Below are positions 15,060 through 26,788 of a DNA stretch of 64,000 nt, one piece after another. This DNA comes from Gerris lacustris (Eukaryota; Arthropoda; Insecta; Hemiptera; Gerridae), in the NCBI GenBank assembly GCA_951217055.1, contig OX578278.1:18915605-18979604 (forward strand), given 5' to 3'. Below the pieces are notes generated by a model. It was given only the letters and a program-made list of their open reading frames with translations, was not told the DNA's origin and ran no database searches. The translations under genes and the position numbers were made by a program. Each line of letters begins with the position of its first letter. The first letter of the stretch is position 1.

Positions 15060-15740
15060 TTTTTACCTCCTCGTATTATTGGTACTAGAGGTCGACCAAG
15101 AAGTCATGGAAATCTGTGGAGTGCGCTAGTGTCGTCATGTACAGTCAGTTTTTGATATAATAGACCACGGTCAAAAAACACAGTGTTGTTCTTTTGTTAT
15201 TAATAATTTTATTTTTGATAACGTCTATATTTTTTTAATATTTTATGCAACAGACAACACTGTACCTGATAAGAAATCACTAATAATGTACGATAATATC
15301 TTTATATTATTATTCATTATAATATTCTTTCAATTTAAATCGATTTTCTTCTTTCATAATCTATTATTTCTTCCTCTTTATTTCTGAGTTATTTGGATTT
15401 AGGACAGGTGTGACTATAATTCGTATTGTATAAAAACAAACAAAACAGGAAACCTAACAGATTGGAAACCTTCTTGTTGTTGTTATTCGTGAGATTTGAC
15501 GTAACTGCGCATGTCATACAAACTAGAAATGGGTATTGTCTTAGCACCCGACTGTACTGACTTCGGCACTACTCGGAAGTTCCGATTTTAAACGAAGTTA
15601 AGCTTTCCGTTTCTCCCGTGTTCATGACTTCTTGGTCGACCTCTAGGTATATATAGGGAGAAAGTATTACGCGATGGTGAAAAAATTCGATTTCGAGATT
15701 AATGGATTCACATATTTTAAGGTCGCCCGATGAGTCCATA
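15060..15740 (+). repeat. Beta-family fragment split by a MITE
   Basis: The flanks tacctcctcgtattattg (before 15085) and tatatagggagaaagtatta (after 15649) together resemble a beta terminal hairpin, followed by cgatggtgaaaaaattcga and about 80 bp more of beta. The MITE at 15085-15646 sits in the hairpin loop. Confidence 0.65.
15085..15646. mobile_element. MITE with 24-bp perfect terminal inverted repeats
   Basis: The left end starts CTAGAGGTCGACCAAGAAG and the right end is its exact reverse complement over 24 bp (15085-15108 and 15623-15646). GTA is present on both sides (15082-15084, 15647-15649) and may be the target duplication. The interior of about 510 bp has no coding sequence. The superfamily is uncertain. 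Confidence 0.85.
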
Positions 15741-15802
15741 TAGTGTTTCCTAAAGTTTATTGTTTTCTGAAATGTAGCATAAATATTTAAAATAGTGAAA
15801 TA

Positions 15803-15846
15803 GACAGCCAAATAGTGTAGCACATAGCTTCCTCGCCTCCTATATC
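15803..15846 (-). repeat. Alpha-family 3' end fragment
   Basis: This is the reverse complement of the alpha terminus (gaggaagctatgtgctacac). It is an isolated end, as at 3321-3362. Confidence 0.7.
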
Positions 15847-15903
15847 GTTTATTTTAAATATTATGAATGTATTCTTCGGTTGATCCCTTATTATTCTACT
15901 TCT

Positions 15904-16550
15904 CATTCTTCATAGTCTCCAGGAACTGTAACAGTACATTACGTGTCGAGTGTGGAAAGTAGCATTTTGCATGCGAGTGTGGAGTTTGCACCCGAGCGAC
16001 AGCGAGGGTAGTAAAACCACATGAGCAATGCAAAATGCCGTTTTCCCATGAGTTGCGTACCGTACTTTATCTACGATTGTTAGATTTAAATAATAAATAC
16101 AGAAAAAAATAAACTTGCTGTATGTAAGTTCGTATCTCTTCTCTTGATAAAGATGGCATTAATCTTGAGTTGTATTTCTTGCCGTATTAATTATTTCTGG
16201 AGGAGTATTATTCTCTACATTTTCGTCAAAGCCACTTGATTCATTCATTGTTTTTCACTAAAAACTCGATATATACAGTTACTTTAATAAAAGAATAGCA
16301 AATTAGTTTTGTTAAATGTAAACAAACTCGCTAATCGTGCGTAAAGCTGAAGAATTCCTCTTCTTTACCGTGCTAGCGTGGTAAAAAAGAGGAATTCTTC
16401 AGAACCATGAGACGCGCATGAATACAAGTACGTAAATAATCATTTTCTACGCATCTAAACAAAGATATAATGTTTATATTTCGTATCAATCGTAGATAAA
16501 AAACTTTTAATATTCGTTTTTTAATTCATCCCTGGAGACTACGAAGAATG
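15904..16550. mobile_element. Inverted-repeat element, about 647 bp, with central hairpin
   Basis: The ends cattcttcatagtctccagg (15904-15923) and cctggagactacgaagaatg (16531-16550) are inverted copies with one mismatch. A second inner pair (tttatctacgattg near 16062 and caatcgtagataaa near 16488) and a 56-bp hairpin at 16347-16402 (arms CTGAAGAATTCCTCTT..TTTACC) are nested inside. No coding sequence. A deleted relative is at 6451-6500. Confidence 0.75.
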
Positions 16551-16689
16551 CGAAGTTTATTTAATGGTTTTATGCTTTTCTAACCTATTTTAGTCAAATT
16601 TATTTAATTTCCCACATTTTTTAAATCTGGCAATTTATTTTTTACATGAATTAAAGTATCAATTTAGCAACATTTAAAGAGATCACATG

Positions 16690-17160
16690 GTTAAAATTAA
16701 TCTGAAACAGGTAATTCAGATCTATCTTTGGTTCTGTGTCTGTCTGCCGCTCAATTTTTATCTTAAAAACTACTCCTCTGATTGTAATGAATTTTAAATG
16801 GTAGGTCATAATTAACACATTGTTGGCCCCATTTATGTTTTGACATTCTGCGACTTTTTTTGCTCATCTACATGCGCACAAACAAACATTTATTTACACC
16901 TATATCTTCAAAAGTACTCATCTGATTTTTATTAAATTTGGATGGTTTGTCGAAAGTAGCCTGCAGATTGCTTCGGATGAATGTCAACCGTCTGCGCTCT
17001 TTAAATTTTGTAAAAAATCTAAAACAATTTTTACAGATTTTTAAAAAAAATTATATAAATTTGAGAATAATAGGTTGTAAAAGCATGAAATCATTAAATT
17101 ATACGAAATAGGACGCGCGGAAGCTATGTGCAACACTAATTGACAGTTTATTTTTAATAA
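16690..17160 (+). repeat. Alpha-family dispersed repeat, 5' truncated
   Basis: It joins alpha near ggttctgtgtctgtctgcc and runs through cacatgcgcacaaacaaac and cgaaagtagcctgcag to the terminus ggacgcgcggaagctatgtg. Confidence 0.82.
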
Positions 17161-18135
17161 AAATTTTGATAAAATTATCAAAAAATTATTTATTTTAATC
17201 ACGAAATCACCTAACTAATGGGAAACACTATAGACCAAGATATTGTGTAGTACTCATATTTAAGAAAGTTTAGTAGGAGTAGTATACGGGGCAGATTTTT
17301 ATGATGGTAGTCCATATTTTCCATCTTTTAGGGCTATTTGCTCGATTTTTATCATTTCATTAGTATTGAAATGAACTATATTTATACACATTACAAAAAC
17401 AAATAATGCATTCAAGTAAAAAATTGGTATTGAAAAATACATATTGAAAAATTATACATATTGAGAAAATATAAATTTAAAATACATAGTTTATTTTATC
17501 CATATTGATGATTGTATAAAATATTGATTATATTTAAATATATATTCTAATATGAAAAATGTACGTGTTATTGTAGAAACAAGGCTAATTTTTTTTTTTC
17601 TCCCTCTCTCTGCTCTACTTGACTTCTCCTTTCTTCACTCTTTTTTTAACTTTAAAAAAAAAAAAAAATAACCCTGACAATTTTAATTCCGCTCTAAGCT
17701 TTTTTTCAGCTCTAGAAATTTGTTTTTAGAAAAGAACAAAAAAAGTATATACATGAAGTTTTTTTTTAAAAAAAAAAAACTCTGGGTTTTTGCTTGTTCT
17801 TCTAAATATTCCGATATCGAAGAGAGAAAAAGGTATAAAATGGAATCCGTTTAAATATTAGCTCAGAACGGAAATTTGCTCTACCCTTTTTTTATTTTAT
17901 TTTTTGTTTCACTTTTTCTCGATAGGTTGATATAATTTGTTTTGTTTTTTAATTTTAAAAGTTTAAATTTGCCTTTAAGTGTGTTTATGTATATGTGTTG
18001 TGGATAGCAAATCAGAATCAAGGTGTGTAAAAGAAGTTATAATATAAAAAGATTAAAAGAAATAAAAGACTTATTTCGTACCAAGATAAATACTTATTTG
18101 AAGTAATCGCTGTAGTTATTATCGATGTTAATTTT
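17161..18135. other. AT-rich stretch, no gene seen
   Basis: Poly-A and poly-T runs and TC-rich tracts only. Confidence 0.6.
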
Positions 18136-19039
18136 GGAACGAAGTTCCTTATGGCACGTTCTAGAGCTCGCGAGTGAATCCGAAAAAAACGACCAAAATT
18201 ACCGTCACAAAATAACCGTCACAAAACCTACTGATGACGATAACTTGAGTAAAAGATGACCGAGTTAGTTAAAATTTGGTACACATGTTCATTTTATTAA
18301 TGCGTAGGCCGAGTTCGCTAGACAACGTTATCCGCCCAAGCGTTCACGCGCAACGCTCGCGTAAATGTAGGCTTCAAATTTGAAATTGGAATTTTACGAC
18401 GGGAAAAAATCTAACTTCATCTATTTAATGAGACAAACCACTTTTTTAAATACATTTTTTTAGTAAAACGATCACCGACACTGCTATGAAGTGATAAAGA
18501 TCGCTAAATTCATTAAAGCGGACCTAAACGATTAAAATAAAGAAAACAACGTTTTTACCGATATCTTACGTTCTAACGTAACGATTTGAATGAAACTTTG
18601 TATACATCACCTATAGTACAATTGAAACAGGAACGTGAAATTTTAACCTGATACAAGCAGAAGTTTCTGTGAGTCAGTGATTTATATTTTTTATTATAAT
18701 ATTTAATTTGAGTAATATGTCGACGGAGTCTGAGAGGACAGTTCTTTTTCGTCTATACAACTATCTGCTTTAACCAGAAATTCATCATTAACTTGTTTCT
18801 CAATATACAATACATTATTTATTGAAAGACGCTCGCTTCAAAGATAATAAAAAGCTTTTCATTTCATTTTGTCTTAACTCCAGTAGTACAAATAGTTAGT
18901 TACTTTTAATTTTGTCTCTTTTCTAACTCCACCATGTATAAGTAATTAGTATCGTATACTAATTTTGGAACTGTGATTTTATAATAAAAAAATTGATTTA
19001 TAATTTATATTTAATGAAAAGCGTAAGGAACTTCGTTCC
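18136..19039. mobile_element. Repeat with palindromic inverted termini, copy 1
   Basis: The left end GGAACGAAGTTCCTTA and right end TAAGGAACTTCGTTCC (19024-19039) are perfect 16-bp inverted repeats, and each is itself a near-palindrome. A co-oriented copy is at 36440-37250. Similarity continues about 45 bp past the right inverted repeat in both copies (taccg.gtgtcccg ... cacacgtattttt), so the true right boundary may lie near 19085. No transposase frame. Non-autonomous DNA transposon, class unknown. Confidence 0.75.
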
Positions 19040-19553
19040 TACCGTGTCCCGTGAATCCACACGTATTTTTATTCTATTTAGCGTCCGTAGTCTTCTAAAA
19101 GAAGATATTTGGTCAAATCATAGCCTGGCACTCTGGGACCAGCCAAGGCATGCATTGCACCCGCACAATTATTCCAGTAAATAAAGAACCACTGCATAGA
19201 AATTAATCGATTTCGTTCAGTCAGTTTTGCGGCACCTTAAAGGAAACGCCTATTAGTCAACGATATACATTCAGACGTACAGAAAGGCATTCATACACAC
19301 TGTACAAAATATAAGGCCGGGTTCGGTTATTGATATGAAAAAGTATACAAACATTTTCCAATTCTGATCGATATATAGACAAATTTTATACATGATTATG
19401 AAGTTGAATTTATAATTTTTATTATATGTATAGTTTATTGTTTTCTTGATTAAATAATATTGTCGGCGGTACAAGAAACCACTTTACCGATCGATCTAGT
19501 TACTGTTTTCGATTCTTCCTTGGAACTTAAATATTTTTATTGTTTGTTTATAG
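19040..19553. other. Intron upstream of the Ig exon
   Basis: The 3' splice site of the next exon is preceded by a T-rich tract (tatttttattgtttgtttatag). No other exon was found in this stretch. Confidence 0.55.
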
Positions 19554-19754
19554 GTGCTCATATTCGTGCTTGGAAAAAAGGAATAGCAATTCTGACGGCA
19601 GGTAACGTCAAAGTGAGCCCAGACAGAAGAATCAGTTTAGTTAACGGTTACGATCTAGAGATAAGAGACATATCTCCTCCTGATAACGGCGAGTATACCT
19701 GCCAGCTGGCAACTCTTCAACCTCAAGAGATCACCCACACCGTTGAAGTTCTAG
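19554..19754 (+). CDS. Internal exon of an Ig-domain cell-surface protein (klingon/lachesin-like)
   Basis: A 201-bp exon is bounded by a T-rich acceptor (..tttatag, AG at 19552-19553) and the donor AG|gtagga. Two bases complete a split codon at the start and one base is left at the end, so it is a symmetric phase-1 exon, the usual form for Ig modules. The peptide runs AHIRAWKKGIAILTAGN ... GYDLEIRDISPPDNGEYTCQ ... EITHTVEVL. It holds the core Trp of strand C, the D-x-G-x-Y-x-C motif of strand F and the strand-G ending. Strands A-B with the first Cys must come from an upstream exon outside the window or not recognisable in it. The sequence is closest, by eye, to insect IgLON-like neural adhesion proteins of the klingon/lachesin/wrapper group, which act at the cell surface in axon-glia or cell-cell contact. 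The exact orthologue cannot be fixed. It is the only convincing host coding sequence here. Confidence 0.86.
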
Positions 19755-19823
19755 GTAGGAAATATCCATTATTTTGTTTTCATTATTACTTATTATTTTG
19801 CACTTTTTAATATTCAAAGTTTA

Positions 19824-20021
19824 CAAGTACCGTGGTAGAGAGTACCAGCCACTTCCCACATAATACCTGTACATTGTACCGCCGATGGGGGTATGGTGTG
19901 GTGATCAGTGAGCTATTTAAATCAGAGCATCATGGCACGGGATCGATCCACCGAACTTGATTCGTCTCCATTCAGTGATAGCTGAACGAGTGCCTAGAGC
20001 ATCTTTGCCACCATGGCTCCC
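19824..20021 (-). mobile_element. SINE-like insertion, 198 bp, with 13-bp target duplication
   Basis: TATTCAAAGTTTA is repeated at 19811-19823 and 20022-20034. Read on the minus strand the insert starts gggagccatggtggcaaaga, with an A-box-like TGGCAAAGATG, and about 60 bp later a B-box-like GGATCGATCC. Both differ from the pol III consensus by one base, so a tRNA-derived head is plausible. Its last 60 bp on that strand (ending ctctctaccacgg) recur at 54876-54935. It lies 70 bp downstream of the Ig exon, in the intron. Confidence 0.72.
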
Positions 20022-20149
20022 TATTCAAAGTTTAAGGCTAAGCGAAAATTATTAATTAACTAATTATACAAATTGTACTATGTTTACTCAACATTGTTAA
20101 GAACTTTTGCTTCTGAACTTAACTCACAAAATAAGGGAACCGTTCTGAA

Positions 20150-20790
20150 TATTTTGAAGAACTTTCTTTTGTCTTGGAATCGACCTGTCATTCGACATTT
20201 TTTGCGAACCGCCATAATTTAAAAACTACTCGTCCTATTTTTATAAGAAGTAGAAGAAATAGTCTCTCCACGTAAAATATTTATTTAAAAATCAAAGCAG
20301 CTTTCGGCGTCTATAAGGCCATCTTTAGTGCCGAAAGAGGTGGAAACGTAAATCAACTAAAAGAGCTCACAAGGTGAAGTGAGTCTTGCAAAACCAGTCA
20401 CTGGCACAGTGCCAAAAGAATCGTTTCCAACTCTTTTGAAGATGGCTCTCACTGGAGATGGCCTTATAGACGCCGAAAGCTGCTTTGATTTATAAATAAG
20501 TATTTTACGTGGAGAGACTTTTCCTTCTACTTTTATTAATGACCTCCACTCACTCTCCATAGCCTTCCTATTTCAATTAGGTTTAGATGGTGCACAACAA
20601 TTAGTCCATTATTGGTCCCATAATATTGATTTCAACCTTCTGCGTCTATTTGCTTCTCTTCCGCATGCGCACAAACCTTTTTTCATTTATACCTAAATCT
20701 TTAAACATACTTTCTGATTTTAAAGAAATTCAGATGCTTTGTAGAAAGTATCCTACACAAATTATAATTTATAAGCTTCCTCTTTTAAAG
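20150..20790 (+). repeat. Alpha-family repeat interrupted by a foldback element
   Basis: Alpha sequence (gcgaaccgccataatttaaaaac) stops near 20240 and resumes near 20545 (ggtcccataatattgatttc, then ctcttccgcatgcgcacaaa). The foldback at 20238-20543 lies between. Confidence 0.75.
20238..20543. mobile_element. Foldback element with about 90-bp arms
   Basis: The arm containing ctctccacgtaaaatattta and tttcggcgtctataaggcc (20238-20330) reappears inverted at about 20446-20543 with few mismatches. The loop is about 115 bp. On the + strand the right arm contains gagatggcc, then a 9-nt loop, then gccgaaa, which resembles a hammerhead-like layout (see findings). No coding sequence. Confidence 0.85.
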
Positions 20791-22029
20791 TTAAAATAAA
20801 GTTTAATTATAGATTTAATTGGCTTAGTCAGAAAAAAATCTAGGGCCATTCAGTATCTTTTTATTTAATTTTTGATTTACATAAAAAAGTTAATAGAAAA
20901 AGATCAGAATGTTTTGATATGCTAAAATCTGAATTATTTATTAAATTTAAAAGGATTCTTTTAGAACGAAATTAGTTTCTCTTTGTATCTTATTACTTAC
21001 TATTAAGGGAAAAGCTAAGGACTTAGCTATAGTAGTAGGGGGTAATACAACTCTTCCTACAAAGGGCACCAAATTGGTCCAGTTTCCCTCGCTCGGGCGG
21101 GTTTCGGCCCTTCCTTCCCGCCATTATCTTGGACTGTTATCTTCAACCCTTTCGCATTTACATATATTCCCCCGAATAATATACCCCCAAACCCTTTAGT
21201 GTGTATTATTCTAGCGTGGCCTCTTGGTCCCATACCTCTTTTAATATATATTACGCATAATTCCCTTAACTCATCCCCAAAAATGATAGATAATAAAACG
21301 TTTAAAGATTACGTGGAGTTTATGTGGGTCTTTAGCCTTAATGTAATTAAATAATTTTTTTGATAATATCAGATATATGCCTCGTTAAGAATGATTTATG
21401 TATTCTTATATAATTTAATTAATGTACTTTTTCCAGTTAATTTAAGGGGTACTAAATAGGATAAATGTTTTTTAATTCATCCTTAAATAAAGTAATAATT
21501 TTATTATTTTGGTTTGAGAAATCAACAAAAAAGAGATAAGAGTAAAGGAATAAATAAAATCAAATGTAAAAGAACTAATTATTATAATCGCACACCGAAA
21601 TGAGTAACTAGTGAACAATATGCGTACCTAATAAAAGATAATACATAAGAAGGGATTATAAAAGAAAATAAAAAAATAGCTATTATGCTCAATATTTTTT
21701 AATTAATATACAAGCATATGAAAATTATAGAAGTAAATGACCCGGGGCACCTCGAAACTTTTCCTTCCAAAATAATTTTAAAAAATGGTGGTATTGTTAA
21801 TTTTATAGAAAGGTATGATTATTGCGAATTTAAGCTCATTGGCGAAATATTACGATATTATTTAGCGTTAAAGTTAAAAAGATCAAACATCAATATTTTA
21901 AAAATGGTGGTAGATTTAAAATAAAATTTAGTGGACATTTTTGTCTTATGTTGGTATTATTGTTAGAAATTTCAGCGCTTTTTTATTAGATTATTCTAAA
22001 TTAATCTAGCTAAATTATTAGATTATTCT
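20791..22029. other. Unclassified AT-rich DNA with an epsilon-end fragment
   Basis: Near 21738-21770, cggggcacctcgaaacttttcc matches the left end of the epsilon element at 26033. A GC-rich patch at 21080-21130 (cgctcgggcgggtttcggcc) was checked for a tRNA and none folds convincingly. Confidence 0.5.
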
Positions 22030-22560
22030 AAGAAACGGAAATATTGTATTTTTCCGATTTTGAAAAACCAAGACAGAAATCCGTTTCAAACATCAGTGAA
22101 CATTTTTGATTCCGTGTCTGTCTTATCTGTCGCTCAATTTTTGTGAACCAATATATCTTAAAAACTCGTTTGATTTTAACGAAATTAGTATAGTAGGTCA
22201 ATGTTAGCCCATTGTTTCTCTTCAACAAGCACACCTACATACATTTATTTACACCTATAACTTCAAAAGTTTTTATGAAATTTGAATGGTTTGTTACACA
22301 TAGCTTCCTCGCGTCCTATTTCTTAAACTTACAATTTTTATTTATGCTTTTATAACCTTGTGATATTTTGGTAGTTTGTCGAAAGTAGCCCGCAGATAGT
22401 ATCAGATTAATGTCAGCCGTCTGCGCTCTCTATATTTTGCTAAATTCATGTAAAAACAAAAAACAATTTTAACAGATTAAAAAGGGGGAGGGGGGAATAA
22501 TTAAATTTGACAGTAATAGGTTGTAAACGCATAAAATCTGTTAACGCTCTTAAATTCAAG
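22030..22560 (+). repeat. Alpha-family repeat with an internal inverted end
   Basis: It follows alpha from attccgtgtctgtcttatct to aatttgaatggtttgt. It is then interrupted at about 22293-22370 by an inverted alpha terminus (cacatagcttcctcgcgtcc) and resumes at gtttgtcgaaagtagcccgc, ending near 22560. Confidence 0.78.
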
Positions 22561-25500
22561 CTTGGATCAAGGAATAACCTAGATGTTGCTCATTGGTAAT
22601 CTAATTATCCTACATCTTTAACCCCAGTCTATTCTTTCATTCAAATATCAGTCTTAAAACAGGTTAATTATATTATCATCAAAACTGCCACGAGACATCT
22701 ATACCCCTCTCAATAATTTAATTAACCAATTATCCTCTGTTAAATTATTTTTTTCTTTATTTTAAAATGTTTAATAGTCTTGCTTTAGGCCTGGCCAGGT
22801 TCAGATCTACTTCAGCTTTGGGATCTCATGCTTTGATACTTATTTACATTGTTACTCCCCTATGTTTTTTTAAGAATATAAATGACTGAGTAAATAACTA
22901 TTAAGACAAAGGGATGTTTAATCTAATGTACTTTCGGACAAAGGAATATCACACTTCTGTTTTTATAAGGGGAGTAACAATCTAAAGAAGTGCCTTTTCT
23001 TTTTTTATGTATTGAATATTTATTTAACTTCATATTCATACTTCTCTCTGATCAAATCATTCTATTTTACCAATACTATAGTCGGTTACATTAAAATAAT
23101 CAGCTGATCATTTATTTAATTCTTTCATCCTGTAATCTTTTCTTTCTTTTAACTTCAATCAATAATTCCTATTTTATATTTTCAATCAATGTTTGTTTTT
23201 TTATAATTAATCTTAAAATAGTTAAGCTATATCTATTATGTTAAATCTTCTATTTCTTCTATCTATCTTATTTTAAAAACTAGATCTAGATCTTATTATA
23301 TACTGTAATATATGTTATATTTATGATATATTTATTTTATATTTATGAACAATCATATAATTGTAATAAGTATTATTATTATTATTATTAAAACAAGGTA
23401 ATTATTTTTTAATTTTATTATTATTCATACTTTTTCTTCTTTCATTTCATATCAAATTTTACACCTTTCTTTGTTCTATTGTCTGTAATAGAACTGGTCC
23501 TTTGGCTACTTTTTCAGCGACCTTCCGCAGTGGCAAAACTGAGCAATACCGCTGCGCTCATCTGCTTTGTAAAAAATCATTAAAGCATACGAAATAGGAC
23601 GTGAGGAAGCTATATGCCACACTAATTGGCTATTTTTTAAACAATGATTTCGATTTCCAAAAAGATTTGTGAGCTGGCATCGTATATTAGGAGTAAGAAT
23701 AATCAAAACTGTTTTTTACTGAGGCTGAATACGAATAGTTTACTTGGATTTCAGATTTATATAGAATATATACCTGAGCCTGAGAATTAAACGTTTTCAA
23801 AGCTTTATGTATTATATGAAAAAGTTAAAAGTTGTTATCTTAGTTTTGTTTATTGGTGCTACCACATGAGAGAGGTCCAAAACGTTTCACAAGTTATTTG
23901 AGGGGGCCTATTTTCCCTCCACTTCCTAGCACTATAAACATTGTGCCCGGCCGCAGTTTAGAAAATACCTGCGGGTCGTTTTAGTGTTTAAAATACGAAC
24001 TGTCCCCTAAACACTAATGAAACAATGTATTTTGTCAAGCCTGTTTTTCCCTTCCTCATGACAAACTTTTCTTCAAGTTATTTGGATGGGCGTGCAGGAT
24101 GGAGAAGTTTGGAAAACACCTTGTTTCTAAAAGCCACCAGTGTTGTTTTCTGGATAGGAAATCCGGACAATTCAAGGCTCGCGTGCACGGATAAAAACCC
24201 CCCTAGGGTAGACCAGGCTTTTCTCCCATTTAGTTTTTTTGTTTTAAACTTTTCGTTGCTTCGGGTAAGAGAAACCTTTGAATTTGATTTCAATGGCATT
24301 CAAAACCTTCCCATCCCAGCGCCATGTTTGTGTTGCATTGTTAACAAATCACACGTGTGTGGTTTCTTTTCAGGTTCCTGATTCCACGTGTACTTGAATG
24401 ATTTAGAATCATGTTTTCTCTTTTAGTACAGAAGGACTGCGTCCACAAAATATAATTGTTAGAGTATAATAAGATTTTGAGCTGTGGACCGATCTCAGTA
24501 ATTCAATTCCGTTTCTAGGTACATTTTGAAATTTAATTTCTACATTATATTATGAACCCACAGTGTAGTAAAGCCATAGCAATGAGATCAAACTAAAAAT
24601 AAATTTAAAAAACACCCGTTTTCCCTTATGTTTTTCTTATCTAACTCTGGGTTTAAGTGTGCCCGTAATTAAATAGACATTAGCAAGCTATGTATAAATT
24701 TAAAACTTTGCATGGCAGTTGCTATTTAGGCTGAGGTAATAAATATACATGTGTGAAACTGGAAAAAAATGTTAGTAATTTTCGGCCGCTATTTAACAAA
24801 AAGGAAGCTGTTCTTTTTATGCCATTTATCAAAGGGTTTTTTTTTCGGCTGATAATAAGAAGGAATGGTTAACTAAGGATAATTTATGGCATAGAATAAA
24901 TTTATGGCGAGGTGCTAGGATTATTGAACTTGCAGTACGTCATTTATTATCAAACATTAACACTATTTGCGTTTTTTTTTTTTAATCTATTTGGTGAAAA
25001 AATGAAATACGTCCTTAATTATTTATCATCTAGCAGTCCTCAATTATTCTAGAATTGTCTTACCATCTTAGTAAACAATTTCTATCAATAGTTGGTAAAT
25101 AAAGTATACCGACCTATATGTAGTTTAGAGAAGGTAGTTCATATTTTGTGGGGTCCGGTAGATCATTTTCATTCAATTCCCGACCCCAGCGAAGGGCCAC
25201 GCTCGGTGTTCATCTAGTGTCTTTATCAATGGTTAGCTACTTAAGTAAAGTGACGTCCATTTGGTGACGGAAGCTGATGGTGCGACACGCCGACCCCATG
25301 TCATCCATTACGAATATAGTTTAAGAGCCCTTTGTAAAGCCCATCACGTGCTGTTGCCCTACAAATTATTATTTATTAAATAATATTTTACTTTCTTATA
25401 ACGGAAGTTATAAAGAACACAGCAGCTGTTGCGGCATGACGTCAGCTTTGATTTTCAGCCCATTTTCTATGAGGATATTAATAAATTTAGTACAAGTCTA

Positions 25501-26032
25501 TACTATAAGATTGGAAAATCAATTGCCCTGTTTAGAATCTTAAACGGTTAAAAAACTTTAACTTCATAACTGAGTCTATAAATTTGGTTCATATATGGCA
25601 GGTGTACAATCGCAAAGGTTGTCGTGAAATATTTTAGCTCTGCTTTTCTTCATGTAATTTTAGGATTTAGAAAGAATACAAGTAAAGATAAATTTTCTCC
25701 ACTTCGTGAAAAACATAGAATTATGGGGTATTTTTTATATTTTGGGGTATTGAATCAAGGGTAGCCAACAGTATAATATATCTACTTCAACTCTTCTATT
25801 GACGAAATATAGAAAAAAATACGTCGGCAAATTTCGTCTGACTCCCAACCATAAAACATATCTATTTAAACACGATTTTGTAATGTGAACAGCAGCTTTG
25901 TTGTATTTTTTATGTATTCTTAATTATTTTTTTAATTTAAGTCGTATTAAATCTCCTGGGGTCAATTATAGGAAATTAAATTCTCTCACCAAGCTACTTA
26001 AAGAAAAAAAATCGGGTACGGGGTACCTCGGA
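22561..26032. other. Unclassified region, one alpha end fragment
   Basis: An alpha 3' end lies at about 23570-23640 (aggacgtgaggaagctat). A 118-codon + strand frame at 24025-24381 has no recognisable domain and no splice or codon evidence. The stretch at 25140-25340 is richer in GC (gaccccagcgaagggccacg) and shares ttagctacttaagtaaagtg-like words with 58590; it may be an old repeat. No gene is supported. Confidence 0.5.
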
Positions 26033-26788
26033 ACTTTTCCTCACTTCGGAGGCCACTGAAGTGGCCTCTTTAAATAATGTTTATACATTATTTTTATTTA
26101 TTTTATTTTATTTATTCAATTATTTGAATTTTGGCGGTATATAGACAGGAATGTAATCAAACTTTGACGTCATCAAAATTATTGCACTAATAAATAATTA
26201 TATTCGCTTATAACTTTAGTTAATGGAATTTCATCGTTTTTTTATTTATATTTGTTCCTTATTTTTTTCCGGTTCCAACGACATGCTACATGTCAAAAAC
26301 GTATTTATACTTTCGGTATTATTAACCGTCAAAGTTTCAAAATTCAATAATTGATAACTTCAAAATGGCGGCAAATGTCAAAATGAAATTTGGTGGGCTT
26401 GTTTGTCATACAGAGAGGTACATTCATGCCAATTCGATCAGGACAATTTTCGATTATTTATGATTTTTTTAAAATGTGTGCTGACTCAGCAAACTGGGTT
26501 CAAGATGGCGGAAAAAGTTGATTTTCGTGGCGGCACCACTACAGGTAAGGACTGATTTTTCTGCCAAGTTTCAACTCTCTAGGATAAATACCTTGGGCGC
26601 TACGATGATAACATACACAATACATATACACAAATACACATTCACACATACATACAGACGTCATGCTGAAAACCATTCAGGAAGTCTTAAAAACACCCAA
26701 AACGGTAATTCCGTTGAAATCTCGAAAAATCATTTTTGGGTGAAAACAATACTTTTCCTATATACCTTCGGAGAAGGTGAGGAAAAGT
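26033..26788 (-). repeat. Epsilon-family element with hairpin end
   Basis: The ends acttttcctcacttcgg (26033-26049) and gaaggtgaggaaaagt (26773-26788) are inverted. Read on the minus strand, the right terminus forms a hairpin (ACTTTTCCT ... AGGAAAAGT, 26751-26788), followed by tattgttttcaccc, a tgtatgtatgtgtg run (about 26600-26660) and gagagttgaaacttggcag. A second hairpin (gaggccactgaagtggcctc) lies near 26050. There is no coding sequence; the 90-codon + frame at 26518-26790 is a by-product. Confidence 0.78.

Noticed and set aside
19460..19553. Upstream extension of the Ig frame to a Met at 19460
   Set aside because: A strong 3' splice site precedes 19554, the upstream peptide has no Ig character, and the exon phase fits splicing.
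21080..21130. Possible tRNA in a GC-rich patch
   Set aside because: No cloverleaf with acceptor, D, anticodon and T arms could be drawn.
24025..24381. 118-codon + strand frame as a host exon
   Set aside because: There is no recognisable domain, an overlapping frame exists on the other strand, and no splice-site pair fits better than chance.
25140..25340. GC-richer segment as an exon or RNA gene
   Set aside because: There is no open frame of note and no RNA fold. Weak word sharing with 58590 suggests an old repeat, too vague to annotate.
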